From the NCBI GenBank assembly GCA_022376465.1, contig JACDTU010000007.1, forward strand, positions 1,178,001 through 1,242,000: 64,000 bases of DNA, read 5' to 3'. Positions 10,916 to 21,971 of the stretch are shown one piece after another (positions within the stretch are counted from its first letter, which is position 1; every line of letters begins with the position of its first letter). This DNA comes from Cubamyces lactineus (taxonomy: Eukaryota > Basidiomycota > Agaricomycetes > Polyporales > Polyporaceae). The notes below the pieces were generated by a model. The model was not told the origin of the DNA and ran no database searches. It saw nothing but the letters and a program-made list of their open reading frames with translations. Both the position numbers and the translations under genes were made by a program.

Positions 10916-12363
10916 TTATCGCTTCTGTGCTTTCACTGCTACATGATTTGTTCACCAGTGCTGACAAGCTTTGCGTACAACCCATGAAGATCATCAACTT
11001 GACCGTCAAAGTCCTACTAGGTACTGCGATCATCAGGCAGTCATCGAAGTAAAGTATAGGTTTCGCTACACAATCGTGCAGTGCAAAGATACAGCGCTTG
11101 AATATAAAAATCACGCTCACCTCTAGAACGTAGTAGCGCCTCGTTCACAGGTCCAGAGCTTGTGTTGTGGACCAAACAGGGAGGCACTGGTCATGAGGGT
11201 CATGCAGAACTTCTCGCGCGCAGCAGTGGCATGCGGACATCGTCGGGCGAAGTCGTCGGTTCGTCCTACGGTAGCCTTGCAGGCCGAAGAACGTGCGTGG
11301 TGCATTCGCAACGTAATTCATGGCGAGGACGGGACCAGACTGGTACCAGCCTGAGTGGTCGCTCCACTCTCGACGTGGAACTCATGGTGCTGCAGCCAGC
11401 CCGCTGAGGGATGCTGCAGTACAGCGCTCATACTGTCAACACAAAACAAGGTCTGGCAGTGGGGCGGATGCAACTGAACCTGAAGGGAGGGAATGATGTC
11501 AGTGAACCGTAGCCATTATCTGCGAGCAACCCAATCACCTAGGACTGGCATGAGCGAAACCCTCTTCGCCACTGACGCACGTAGCTTATCTCCGGTGTTC
11601 ACTGCTGACTGCGGCGCATGCTATATTCATGTTGAATTCGAACGACGCGCTACGCCCTGACCCCCATTCAACATGTCGGCAAACACAGTGAGTGCCGTGT
11701 CTGCGACGGTGCGCGTTTGCTCAGAAGACGCGCGTTCTCTAGCTCTGATCCACGTTTCCACAAATGGACAAAAAGGCGCAGGCACGATACCCAGATGTGG
11801 TCGACGCGCAGGTTAGGAAACGGGCCTACCGAAAACATGAATCGTACCCGCACGCCTTTGCTTGACGTTGTGGTTGTGGTTTGTGTACAGTTGTCTGGGT
11901 CTGGGATGCCACACTGATCACCATCGTACCTCATGGCGGAGAGGCTCACGTCAATGTCGGTAGGTGGACGATACGCTCTATTCTGGCTATTTTGCGCTGA
12001 CTTGGGATCGGCCGCGACGTTTGTGCTAAGCTGAGAGAACTGGACTGGCCTGGGACGAGAGCAAAAGAGGGCTTGTGGCGGTGCCTCGGCCGGGGGATGA
12101 GAGGAGCCGCATGCCAAGAAAGGGAAAGGAAAAAAGAGAGAAGGTAGCGCCGGGCGGAAGAGCAGACCGAACTCGCTTAGACGGCTTGGACTACGCTCTC
12201 CCTCTCCCAGTGGAGCGAGCTGGAGACTGCCCACGAACGTGCGTCCTCTCCCTTCACAGCGCCCATCAGCTTCCTTCACCTTATAGTCCTTAGTCCCGCC
12301 TCGCATATCTGCTCTCTTCGCTCTTTACTACTTCTACCACCACCACCTCCCCCTCTGCGCGCC
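10916..12363. other. Upstream region of the phosphate transporter, no confident gene
   Basis: About 1.45 kb with no supported gene. The longest frame, 212 codons on minus (11668-12306), is low in conserved features and covers the presumed promoter. The last 80 bp before the ATG at 12364 are a pyrimidine-rich CT/CCACC stretch, common in leaders of highly expressed fungal genes. I looked for a Pho4-type CACGTG/CACGTT site and found no clear one. Confidence 0.4.
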
Positions 12364-14892
12364 ATGTCGCCGCCCGTGCGTCCTGACTCTGGCGCCCCCG
12401 CGACCCAAAACCGCCCCACAACGTACAAGTCAAATCTCGAAGAGTACGAACGCGAAGGAGATGTTCGCCTCCCTTTCCTCTTGTCCTATCGCGAGGTAAA
12501 GCTTTTGGGCATCGCAGGGGTGAGTCTATCTACCACCATTACTGGTCACACGACCCATCCTCATTTTTCCCCCTCCCTTCTACACAGGTCGGTTTCTTCC
12601 TAGATGGTGCGTATATGCTCTTCGCAAATGTCTGCAATTGTTTCTGACGTGCCCGAAGCCTACGATTTGTTCATCATCAACGTACGTCTTCAGCCACACC
12701 TATGCATCTCCCTTGTCCTGACCCCGCCTCTAGCCCGTCGCGACCATGCTGCAGTACCGGTTATACGGTGGCGAGGACCTCCCTCCTGGCCTTGAGGGCT
12801 TCATCAAGGCCGGTGCCAACATCGGCAGCGTGATCGGCCAGTTCGCCTTCGGTATGTTTCCTCTCCCTCGCTGCTCGTGTGACCACCGTTCGCGTCTGTC
12901 CCGCCCGTTCTATTCTTTGCGCGCAATCCCCGCGACCATATGCTAACAAACCTTATCGCATTTAGGCTACTCCGCCGATTACTTTGGTCGGAAAGCAGTC
13001 TGTACGTATCCCCCTCTCTAGCGGGCTCGCAACTGTCGCGCTAACTCTCCTACCAGATGGCAAGGAGCTGATGCTCATCATCTTCGCTACGATTGGCACG
13101 ATCTGCGACCCAACCGGTACGTCCGGTTGCTTTGCGAAGCGCCCAAGACCCAAGACCGTCAAGTACTGAATGCATTTTTGACAGGTGCAATTTCCCCCTC
13201 CGGCTCACTCATCTGGCTCGCAGTATGGCGTATCATCCTCGGGATCGGAATTGGTGGCGACTATCCCATGTCGGCATCGGTCGCAACCGACCGCGCCAAC
13301 CTCCGGCGCCGCGGTACCCTCCTCTCGTACATCTTCGCGAACCAGGGCTGGGGCTCGTTTGTCGGTAGTCTCGCCACGATCATCATCCTCCTGTGCTATA
13401 AGCACACGATGGAGGTCGATGGCAAGACAAGCAAAGTCGACGGAGGTGCGTCGCTCTTCTTTCAAATGACCGGGGTAGGTCGGTCCGACTAACGGCCGCC
13501 GCCATTCATTCGCACCGTATGCCTTGCTACACAGTATGGCGCATCCTCGTTGGCCTGTCGCTCGTCCCCGCATTTGGCACGCTCTACCAGCGTCTCACAC
13601 TCCCAGAGTCCACGCGCTACGTCGAGTCGCGCAAGGGCAATGTGCCCGTCGCGGACGAAGAGTCGATCGAGGAGCTCAAGAAGAAGGCAAACGCAGATCC
13701 CGGCGTCTCGGAGAAGGTCACGCCCGCGTCGCCCGAGTCCGAGTCGGACGGCACGCGCACCCCGCCGAGCGAGGACGAGAGCGCGGCAGAGGCCAAGCGT
13801 CGCGCGGCGGACCTCGCGGCGGCCAAGAAGAACCACTTCCGGGAGTTCTTCCACTACTTCTCGGAGTGGCGCCACTTGAAGGTGCTCATCGGGACGTGCT
13901 CGTGCTGGTTCCTGCTCGACATTGCGTACGTATTATCTGCTTGGCTTTTGTCATCGCTTTCACTGGAGTGTTCTCCGTTCCTCTTGGTGTTTCTTGGCGT
14001 GTGGCGCGGCGCGGCGTTATAGCAATTTGCTGACATTTGTTGCGTGCTGGGGTGTGTAGGTTTTACGGCATCAACCTGAACCAGAACGTCGTGCTGCAGC
14101 AGATTGGTTTCGATGGCAGCAGCGGCTCCCCGTGGAACAGGCTGTTCAAGATCGGCATCGGCAACCTCATCGTCACCGCGCTCGGCTTCGTACCAGGTAC
14201 GCCCCTTCCTCTCCTAGTCCCCTTTCCACACAAGCGAATCAAGAATGCTAAATTGCCTCGCACATCCGGTTTGCAGGCTACTACGTGACGATCCTGACGA
14301 TCGAGAAGCTCGGCCGGAAGTGGATCCAGATCCAGGGCTTCCTGCTCGCCGCCCTTTTCCTTGGGGTGCTCGCGGGCAAGTTCCACGAGCTGAGCACGGC
14401 GTCGTTCGTCGTCTGCTTCGCGTTCCTCCAGTTCTTCTTCAACTTTGGCGCGAACACGACAACTTACGTGCGTTGCACTTCCTTTTTCGCTGTCTGCCAA
14501 TGTGTAAGTTGTTGCTAACGGTATGGACTTGCACAGTGCTACCCCGCGGAAGTGTTCCCGACCCGGTTCCGCGCGTCCGCGCACGGTATGTCCGCCGCGT
14601 GCGGCAAAGCTGGCGCGATCATCTCCGCTCTCGCGTTCAACAGTCTCACCAAGAAGATCGGCACCCCTGCGGTCCTTTGGAGTACGTCCCCTCCCGCCCT
14701 TTCGTGTTGTATTACGCGAATATCCCATGCTGACTTGTCATCTGCGTCTCTACAGTCTTCTTCGGATGCTGCATCGCCGGCGCGGGCTTCACGCTGCTCC
14801 TGCCCGAGGTGCGCGGGCGCGATCCGGATATCGTCTACGCGGAAGAACAGCGAGAGTACGAGCGCACGCACGGGCGGCTGGCTCACCACTGA
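12364..14892 (+). CDS. PHO84: Pho84-type inorganic phosphate:H+ symporter (MFS)
   Basis: Twelve exons sum to 1674 nt and 557 residues. Exon starts after the first are 12588, 12659, 12734, 12966, 13057, 13185, 13535, 14060, 14277, 14537 and 14756. Every junction keeps phase and the introns have standard GT-AG ends. The product is a plasma-membrane MFS carrier of the phosphate:H+ symporter family, which imports Pi. Visible signatures are the N-terminal DAYDLFIIN segment, [10 protein letters not shown] (loop 2-3 motif), [13 protein letters not shown], and the C-terminal half with [11 protein letters not shown] and [23 protein letters not shown] long charged, Ser/Glu-rich cytosolic loop (about 13617-13840) separates the two six-helix halves. 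The classic signature continues with Ser-Glu after GGDYPLS; here it is Thr-Asp. The gene appears intact. Confidence 0.93.
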
Positions 14893-15724
14893 TAGCGACC
14901 GACACGCACACGCTCGCTTGCCATTACTACCGTCTCGCGAGGTGCAGCCCCCGACCGCGCGCGTGTGCAGCTGCTCGCGACGCGCAGGGGCTCGCGCACA
15001 CCCGGGACATTAGAACCATGACATGAATGCTCGTCCCGTCCCTTCAGAGCATAGAATCGGGATTGGACAGGGACGAAGGGGATGAAGGAAAGACGAAATC
15101 TAAAGCGAGGGTTGTTGTTGTTTTGTTTCGATAGAAAGGAAAACGTCCCGGGTGCGGACTTGTACTAATTTGCCTCGCTGCTGTACTTCACGCTCTTCGC
15201 TATACGATCGATCACGACGCTGCTTCATATATATCTGCGTGCAACGTGCAACTCGTGTGTGTATAGGCTAGCGCTGCCGGACGAGGTAGCTAGGTCCTAG
15301 GTGTTACAATGTACGTTGCCTCTAAGCTTCTGGCTACGGAGTTGTTCCCTCCATGTCATGTCAGAGTCCAAGCTAAAGAATACTAGGGCACACGCATTGT
15401 GTTTGATCCTATACAAAACGTACGTACATACATATAACAAGAAGTATAGTACAACCATGTGGATAGTAGTGGTACAATTAGCCGCACTTAAACAACGGCT
15501 CTCCCAGATCCTAGAACGTACAACAAAACAAGACTTACTGGGCAACATCCGCCCCCCAGCCGCTCCGGATCGACTGCACATCTCTACTCCATGACCATAT
15601 AACGATAGTGTGTGCGTGTGCGTCCCACGCCTCGACTCACATAGCCCCGGCCCCATACTCCGACATCTCATAAATTACTATAAGATGCGGGGAGAAGGTG
15701 GAGGAGGAGGGGGGGAGGGGGGGC
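14893..15724. other. Convergent 3' intergenic region
   Basis: About 830 bp between the stop codons of the phosphate transporter (+) and carnitine acetyltransferase (-). It is AT-richer than the flanking coding DNA, has several TATATA/ATATAT stretches near 15220-15480, and a G-run near 15700-15720. No gene is recognised; it presumably contains both 3' ends. Confidence 0.5.
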
Positions 15725-18700
15725 TCACACGTATTCGGACATGGGGATGATCTTGCCCGTGTTGTAGTACGACGGCCGCGACTTCTTCCGGCCGAGCAGC
15801 TCGACGTCGCCGCTGTCGAAGAAGGAATAGCCGGCTGCTCAAGAATCGGACCCGCGTCAGTCCACCTCTGTCATCGGAACGCACGACGAGCCGCAGCTCG
15901 TGTATATACGCACACGATTCTCTCTCGTACCTCATCCCCTCTCCACCTTGAGGAAGGGACGGAGAGGGTATGTGGAGCAAGAGAGAAAAAGGTATGCGAA
16001 GGAGATCAAAGCAAAGAGGAGACACGTACGCATGGTGTCCTCGTCGTCGTACGGGTTGATCGCGCTCTCCACCCCACGATGGCCGTTGATCGGGCGGCCC
16101 GTCTTCGAATCGCGCAGCACGCCGGCGTGGTCGACGAACGGCTCCGGGCGCTGGTTCGCGGAGAGGTGGAGCTGGATGAGGATCCGCTGGATGTCGAGCA
16201 GGTATCCCTTGAGCGTGTCTAGGAACCGGCGGGTCTGCAGGTGTTTTGACGACGCGCACCTGTCGTGAGGAACAGTCGAAATGAGATGGTTTGCGTTAAT
16301 TGCGGGGGCGGAATCAGACTTACACGGAGATGCCCTCGTCTTTGATGATGTACCCAATCCCATATCCATCCGCGGCGACGGGTCCAAAGCCGAACAAGCG
16401 CAGGGCAGGGTTACCGCAATTGGAGGTGGAAAGGATGGACCGGTTCAGGATGTGCCACCCGTTGTCGGTGAAGATAGCAGGCAACGGCAGCTTGTGCTGC
16501 CCACTGCCGCTCCCGCTGGATGTAGTGCTTGTCGGTGAGAGTGGCCGCCCTTCATCCTCATCGTAATCGGACTTGGCCACGGTAGCCTGGCTTTCGCGCT
16601 CCCGTTCGCGCTGCATGAGGCAGTATAGGGCATACAAATGCCTAGGCAGAACGCAGGTCAGCGGATGCCATTGTCAATATGATAGAGCTGGACATACCTG
16701 TCCTGGCCTAGACCCTTGCTACACTCCTTGGTGAGCTGGACGTGTCCTTGGCAAGCCTTGCGCAGGGCAGCGACCTTCTGTGGGTTCGGTGCCTCCGAGA
16801 AGAACGTCTACATACACCATCAGCATTAATGTCAATGACATTCCAACAAGAGTGATGCATACCTTGATAAAGTCCACCGTGTGCGGCTGCACCGTCCGGA
16901 TCGCCTCCGTCCGACCATGCAAAAACGCCTTCGTCATCGCCGGCTCATACGTGCACTCAATGCGCCCATACAAGCCATAATACGCCGCCTGGAACGCCAT
17001 CTGGACGAACGCATCCGGGCTGAAGCCGTGGCTCGTGATGAAGTTCTTCCCGTACGTCTTGAACTCGAGCGCCTGGCAGTCGTTCTGACAGATCAGGTCG
17101 CTCAGCCGCGTCTCCGCGAACCGGATCCCCGCGCGCAGCTCTGGGTAGAGCGTCCACTCGAGCTTCTTTGGCGCGGTGTCGATGACGTAGGTCGGCTGGG
17201 GGATTTGGTCCTTGGATTGCCCGCGCGGCGGCTTGTACGACTTGGCGTACGGGGAGAGCGGCGCGTGGAAGAGCGTCGGAGCGGAGGGGTTGATGGAGCG
17301 CGCGAGCAGCATCAGGCCCTCTGTGAAGATGTCTGCAGCGAACCTGAGAAGACAGGATTGTCAGGACACATGTTGTCACAATGTTGTCGTGACCTCTTAC
17401 CTCAGAACGGTATGTCCATCGACGCCAGTATGCTCGAAGTTGATGCCAGCCGCGCCATCGGCACAAACGATGATTTGTAGCTAATGGCGCTCGTTAGCTT
17501 ACACTCACCATTCCGTGACATGTTCACACACCTTGTCATACCACCGGTTGGTGCACGTCCCGACCTGAATGCCACCCTTCAAGTCATACGTTCCGCACAG
17601 GAAGTTGTCGCACAACTCCGCCAAATTATCGGGCGCAGCATCATCAAGACACACGACGAAGAGCGCGTTGTCGATAACGTCCAGGCACGACTCGTTGTTC
17701 TTGTTGCTAATCAACGCCTTGCGCAGCTGCGACCACACCTTCCTGTTCTCCGTCGACAGCACGCCAATCGAGTTGCGCGCGACCTGTGGCGGGTTTGCAA
17801 ATACAAATACATACGCGCCATGTGCTCCTTGCTTAGCAAAGCCGTTCCCCTATGAAACGCGTAGCGATTCGTCCGACGCACCTCGTGAATCGGCATCTGG
17901 TCCGCATCGCTGACTATGGCCTGCAGATTGCGCAGGATTTCGCGTTCGGTCAGCACCGGCCTATTCTCGGCGTCGAGCACGTCGAACCAATCTGAGAGAC
18001 GATCGATGAGAATCGCGTTCCCGCTTCGCCGTGAGAAGGAGAAGAGAAGAGCACACAATCTTGGTCGAAGCCGCGACGACGGCCACGGCCACGGTCAAGG
18101 ACCGACAGCGTGGATGCAGATGTACTCACAGAACTGTCCACGCCGGAGGACGACGATATGGCGTGAGTCCGCGTGCACCTCCATTTTGCAGCCTCTCTAC
18201 GTCGGGGCGGGGCGTCAGCCTGGGAACCTTCCAGAAAGGGGCATCCGAGACGCGAACGCACCTCGGTGGGTATCCGCGCAGTACCAAACAGGCGCGTGTA
18301 CTGGTCCATGTCGAGAGGCGTGCCGCGCATGGTATCGGGCTCGAGGATGCCGGCGCGGAGGTCATGGATGAACCCGAGGGAAGAGACGATGAGGGAGGCG
18401 GCGCGGGGCAATTGTTGCCCTCGGTCTGGTGTGGGGTCATTCCTGCACGAGTCGAGGTCATTGACATGTGTATCGGATAGCATCTCTGGTAAAAGACTCA
18501 CTCGAGGACGAAAAAGGGGTTGAGGGCGAGGACGACCGGATCTGAGTGCGAGAGGTACGATTCATACCTAGAAGTGAATAGGTTCTGTGTTACAGCATTG
18601 ATTGAATGCCATAAAGCGCTGCGCTCACCAGAACTCCTCGATGTAACTGCGGGGCCGAGGTGGCGGTGGAGGGCAGCATTCAATGTGAGCGGAGGAAGAG

Positions 18701-18997
18701 CGGAGGATATAGACGCGATGGACGCGATGACGACGTTACGGACCTTGCCTTGTCTTTTGCGTACTCCCTGAGCTTCTCTTGGACGCGCGGGCCGTCATTG
18801 TGGAGGAAGTCCTCGACGGCACGGCGGGTCTCCTCGTGCTCGCGCGGGTCCTGTAGGCCCTCGAGCGCGGTGAGATATCGGCGGCAAGTCTCCTCGAGCG
18901 GTGGAATGGGCAGCTTCGGGAGCTCGTTCTGGCGCGAAAAGGTGCGCGACTCGGGCGGGTTGTCCTCGAACTTGGTGACGGGGTTGGAGGCGGACAT
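15725..18997 (-). CDS. Carnitine O-acetyltransferase
   Basis: Thirteen exons sum to 2277 nt and 758 residues; all phases agree. Exon starts are 18997, 18646, 18567, 18442, 18196, 17991, 17783, 17480, 17343, 16807, 16641, 16259 and 15834. The enzyme exchanges acetyl groups between CoA and carnitine, moving acetyl units between peroxisome, cytosol and mitochondrion. It has the choline/carnitine acyltransferase fold: N-terminal LPKLPIPPLEETCRRYL, then SYIEEFWYESYL and RGCKMEVHADSRH. The catalytic His333 sits in INFEHTGVDGHT, and GFGPVAADGYGIGY lies near the C-terminus. Exon 2 is only 18 nt. There is no obvious presequence and no C-terminal SKL-type signal (it ends SEYV), so location is uncertain. 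An acidic, Ser-rich insertion near 16520-16600 is unusual. Confidence 0.92.
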
Positions 18998-19974
18998 GGT
19001 GGTAGGGGAGAAAAAGGCAATGAGCCGCGCAGCACGAGGGCGACGAGGGTAGGTATATGCTAGATAGAGGGGAGAGACAGACTAGGGCTATAAGGGCATA
19101 CCCCGCGCGCGTGCCAGGGGCTCTGAATGCGGGGAAATGCGGGGTAAGTGCCAACCCAATCAATCACGTTATTTCCCTTAGCTCGGCCCCGCACTGCTCC
19201 TCGATCGCTAATCTCCGCAATCCGGCACTCCGTCCTCCCCTCCCTCCAGTCTTTAACTACGCGATGGAAATCGAACGGCGCGCGCATCTGCCACCCTTGC
19301 AAGCAAGAGACATGCCAGCACAGGGATAGCGGCCTATAGCGACCTGTTCCTGCGTCATTCCGGGACACCACCGAGTTCTCATGCGGGCAAGCGTGGGGTC
19401 GAAGTTCGGATGACCACAAACCCTCCGCTCCTCCGCAGCCCCCGCACTCTGAACTTTACATTGCGACCATTCCAAGCTAGGCAAAGGGCTTGGAAGATGT
19501 GTCGTCTTGGCCGACATTGTGACTGGGCTAGACAGACAGAGAAGAGCACGCGAGATCCACCGACAGTGAGATGCGTGATATCAAGTCTTTCAGCGGGCTG
19601 TATGTCTTCCGCACGAGGCCGATCTGAAGAAGCATCTATCCCATTCAAAAGCTGGGACCATCGTCTTCCGCGAACCTATCCGAGATATTCGGAGAAGATC
19701 TATATGCATACAGATTCAGAAGCACCTGGGCCGTGACAATCCTCCGAAAGCGCCCGCCTTCCGAGTGCACGGCCCAGCCCTCTCGGAACCAAAGTAATGG
19801 AAAGAATACACGCTAGATGACGCAAGTAAGGACAGGTGAATTGGCGAAAAGAGGTACAAGCCGCAGAGGGTACCAGAAGGCTGGGCCTGCGGTGTAAGAG
19901 AAGGGTATAATAACGTAGGGTATAACGGAGGCAGCAAGGGCGCTGCATGCATATGTTCGTGAGGTCGCGAGAGG
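18998..19974. other. Upstream region of carnitine acetyltransferase, no gene recognised
   Basis: Nearly 1 kb without a supported gene. A CCAATCAAT sequence about 160 bp upstream of the acetyltransferase ATG (near 19155) fits a CCAAT-box. The remaining open frames are short and overlap on both strands. Nothing repeat-like was seen. Confidence 0.4.
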
Positions 19975-20794
19975 TCAGTACCGGCCTGACCCTGGTCGCA
20001 CGGGCGAGTTCCGAGTCGTTTGCGAAGACTTTATCTGCAAGGATATACGCGGGTCAGCGACAAGACGGCGGCAATACGGGACACGGAAAGCCGTGCGCGC
20101 TGAGCGAGGTGCTAATACTGACCTGCTTCCGCTTTTCGTGGACGATGCGCCGGCCCTCGACTTCCGCGACGAAGTCGAGGAGCGGCTTGCCTGACTTGGC
20201 ACACATTCGGCGGTATTTTTGTAGCTTCTTGGTCCCTCCCGAGGATGTTGGCGACGATGAGGCCGATGCAGAGGACGGAGAGATCGGGGCAGATGGAGAG
20301 GTGTCTCTCGAGGACCCGGGTGTCTGCTGTTCTGGTTAGGGACATACCGGAGGACGCAATATGTAATGGCATGGAATTCGTACGGAGGACGGTGAAGAAG
20401 CAGGCGTCGAAGGACTTGCGGGACGAGAAGAAGGTGGCGTCCAAGATGGGCTCGGGTTCCAGTGTTCCGACTCCCCCGAGAGAATAGAGGTGATCGGGTC
20501 GGAGACACCAGGCGGGTTGTAGAACGGGCAGAAAAAGACGTCCGGGTGGCTGTAGCTTTGCATGTCGTCGCCTGCTAATAGATCTAGAGCTCGAGTAACG
20601 GAGTATAACGCGGCGCGCAGATAACGGTGTTGTCTCCCAATGTCGACGCTGTGTGGTGATGGAGGAGGGCGGATTGGCAGAGCAGGACGACCAGCCGGGG
20701 ATGATATACGGCTGCTCGAGTGCGAGCTTTGACTTGTGCATCGCCAACGAAGGCTACGAGCCGGCCTTTGGGACGGACAAAGCAAGTGGGCCAT
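19975..20794 (-). CDS. Small Ser/Pro-rich protein of unknown function
   Basis: Three exons (20794-20384, 20326-20123, 20034-19975) are in phase and give 224 residues. The 57-nt first intron has a CTAAC branch site. An in-frame TAG lies six codons before the ATG at 20794. A shorter start at 20563 (147 residues) is at least as likely, because the sequence before it is low-complexity and protein-like character begins at QSYSHPDVFFCPFYNPPG. The middle is a disordered Ser/Pro/Ala stretch. The C-terminus has a basic helix-like block (KKLQKYRRMCAKSGK, then LLDFVAEVEGRRIV and HEKRKQ). I do not recognise the family. No signal peptide or membrane segment is evident. Confidence 0.5.
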
Positions 20795-21971
20795 GATTGA
20801 ACATGGCAGCTACAAAGCGGTATGCTATGTTAACGCTTGGGTGGTCCATAGCAGAGAACGTTCATAGTAGCCACGAGAGGGCAATACTAGCTCGCTATGC
20901 GCGGCTTCATTTGGTTAGTATGGCGGGTTCCAGCGCATGGCCACGTTACTGGGACGGACATAGTGGCAAAGGCTACCGCAGGCAGTTCCTCGAGGTAGAC
21001 ACGAGTTGGATACGTATACGGCCCAAGCCAGCGCCACAAAGTGACAAAGCCCATTAGATCCCGGCGCATAGACCCAGCTGGTGTATTCCGCTCCTCTTTC
21101 GCCGATTGTTGGCTTCAATTGAACGCATTAGCGAACGCAGTCTATGCGGGCATTGTCGGCTTCTCGAGGTTTGTCTTGAGTCGGCGGTCTCGGGTAGATC
21201 CCAAGATCTGCCAGAATGTCGCGCGCTGTATCGCGTAACCACACAGGAACAGCATACTTGGACGCGCCGGGCGATTCGGCTAACATTTCATGGCGGTGTG
21301 GCTGTTGGTAAGCGGATGTGCCCTGGCTCCCGCTCCCGAGCTGCGAACATGAACTGCGAACTTGTGGTCCACCCGTTATGTTGGAGGATGCTGTGTCCTA
21401 CATAGGAGGACGTCTGTGTGTTAGGATTGCGCACCTCTCGAACTTCATGTGTGTCAGGCGTGTCACATTGCGTGAGACAGATATGCCAGGCGAGGTCGTC
21501 GCGGTAGAGGTAGAGAGTACTCGCCTTTGCGCACGAACCAGAATCCTCAAAGTCAGCCTGCCAAAAGTGGCACTGGACGCACATGGCGGTGCCACAACGG
21601 CCGCGGCTATGCACTCTACCACTGGCACTCCGAGTCGACATGTGCACCTCAGTCGTCCTTGAGAAAAAATAGAAGAGAATGCGTACAGCCGTGCATAGGT
21701 AGACGAGAGAATGGGGGAACGCGGCATCTTGTGCAGATGAAGGTTTGAAGTGCGGGATAGCGCCTATCTGCCAGAACTTCGGGAAGCGCAACGAGCGGGC
21801 GATGAGAATTTGAGCACCGTCTTCCTCCATCTCTCTCAGCCTTCGCTATCTGCTGTTGCTCTTCAACGTCAGTCGGCGTCCATGCAAGATGCACACTTCT
21901 CGTCTTCCATCGGCATGAAGAGCTCTGCGACAAGTCCACTCGCAGGCCGTCGCCCTCCCCAGTCCTTCACC
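20795..21971. other. Intergenic region, no confident gene
   Basis: About 1.2 kb between divergent genes. Minus-strand frames (for example 21288-21830) are interrupted and show no recognisable domain. The segment near 21090-21240 looks locally protein-like on the minus strand but runs into stops, so a decayed exon is possible. The part next to 21972 should contain the promoter of the membrane-protein gene. Confidence 0.35.

Noticed and set aside
11668..12306. 212-codon frame on minus before the phosphate transporter
   Set aside because: No conserved feature, lies over the expected promoter, composition not coding-like.
10916..12363. Search for Pho4-type sites before the phosphate symporter
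   Set aside because: Only CACGTA and CACGTC-like words were seen; no clear CACGTG or CACGTT.
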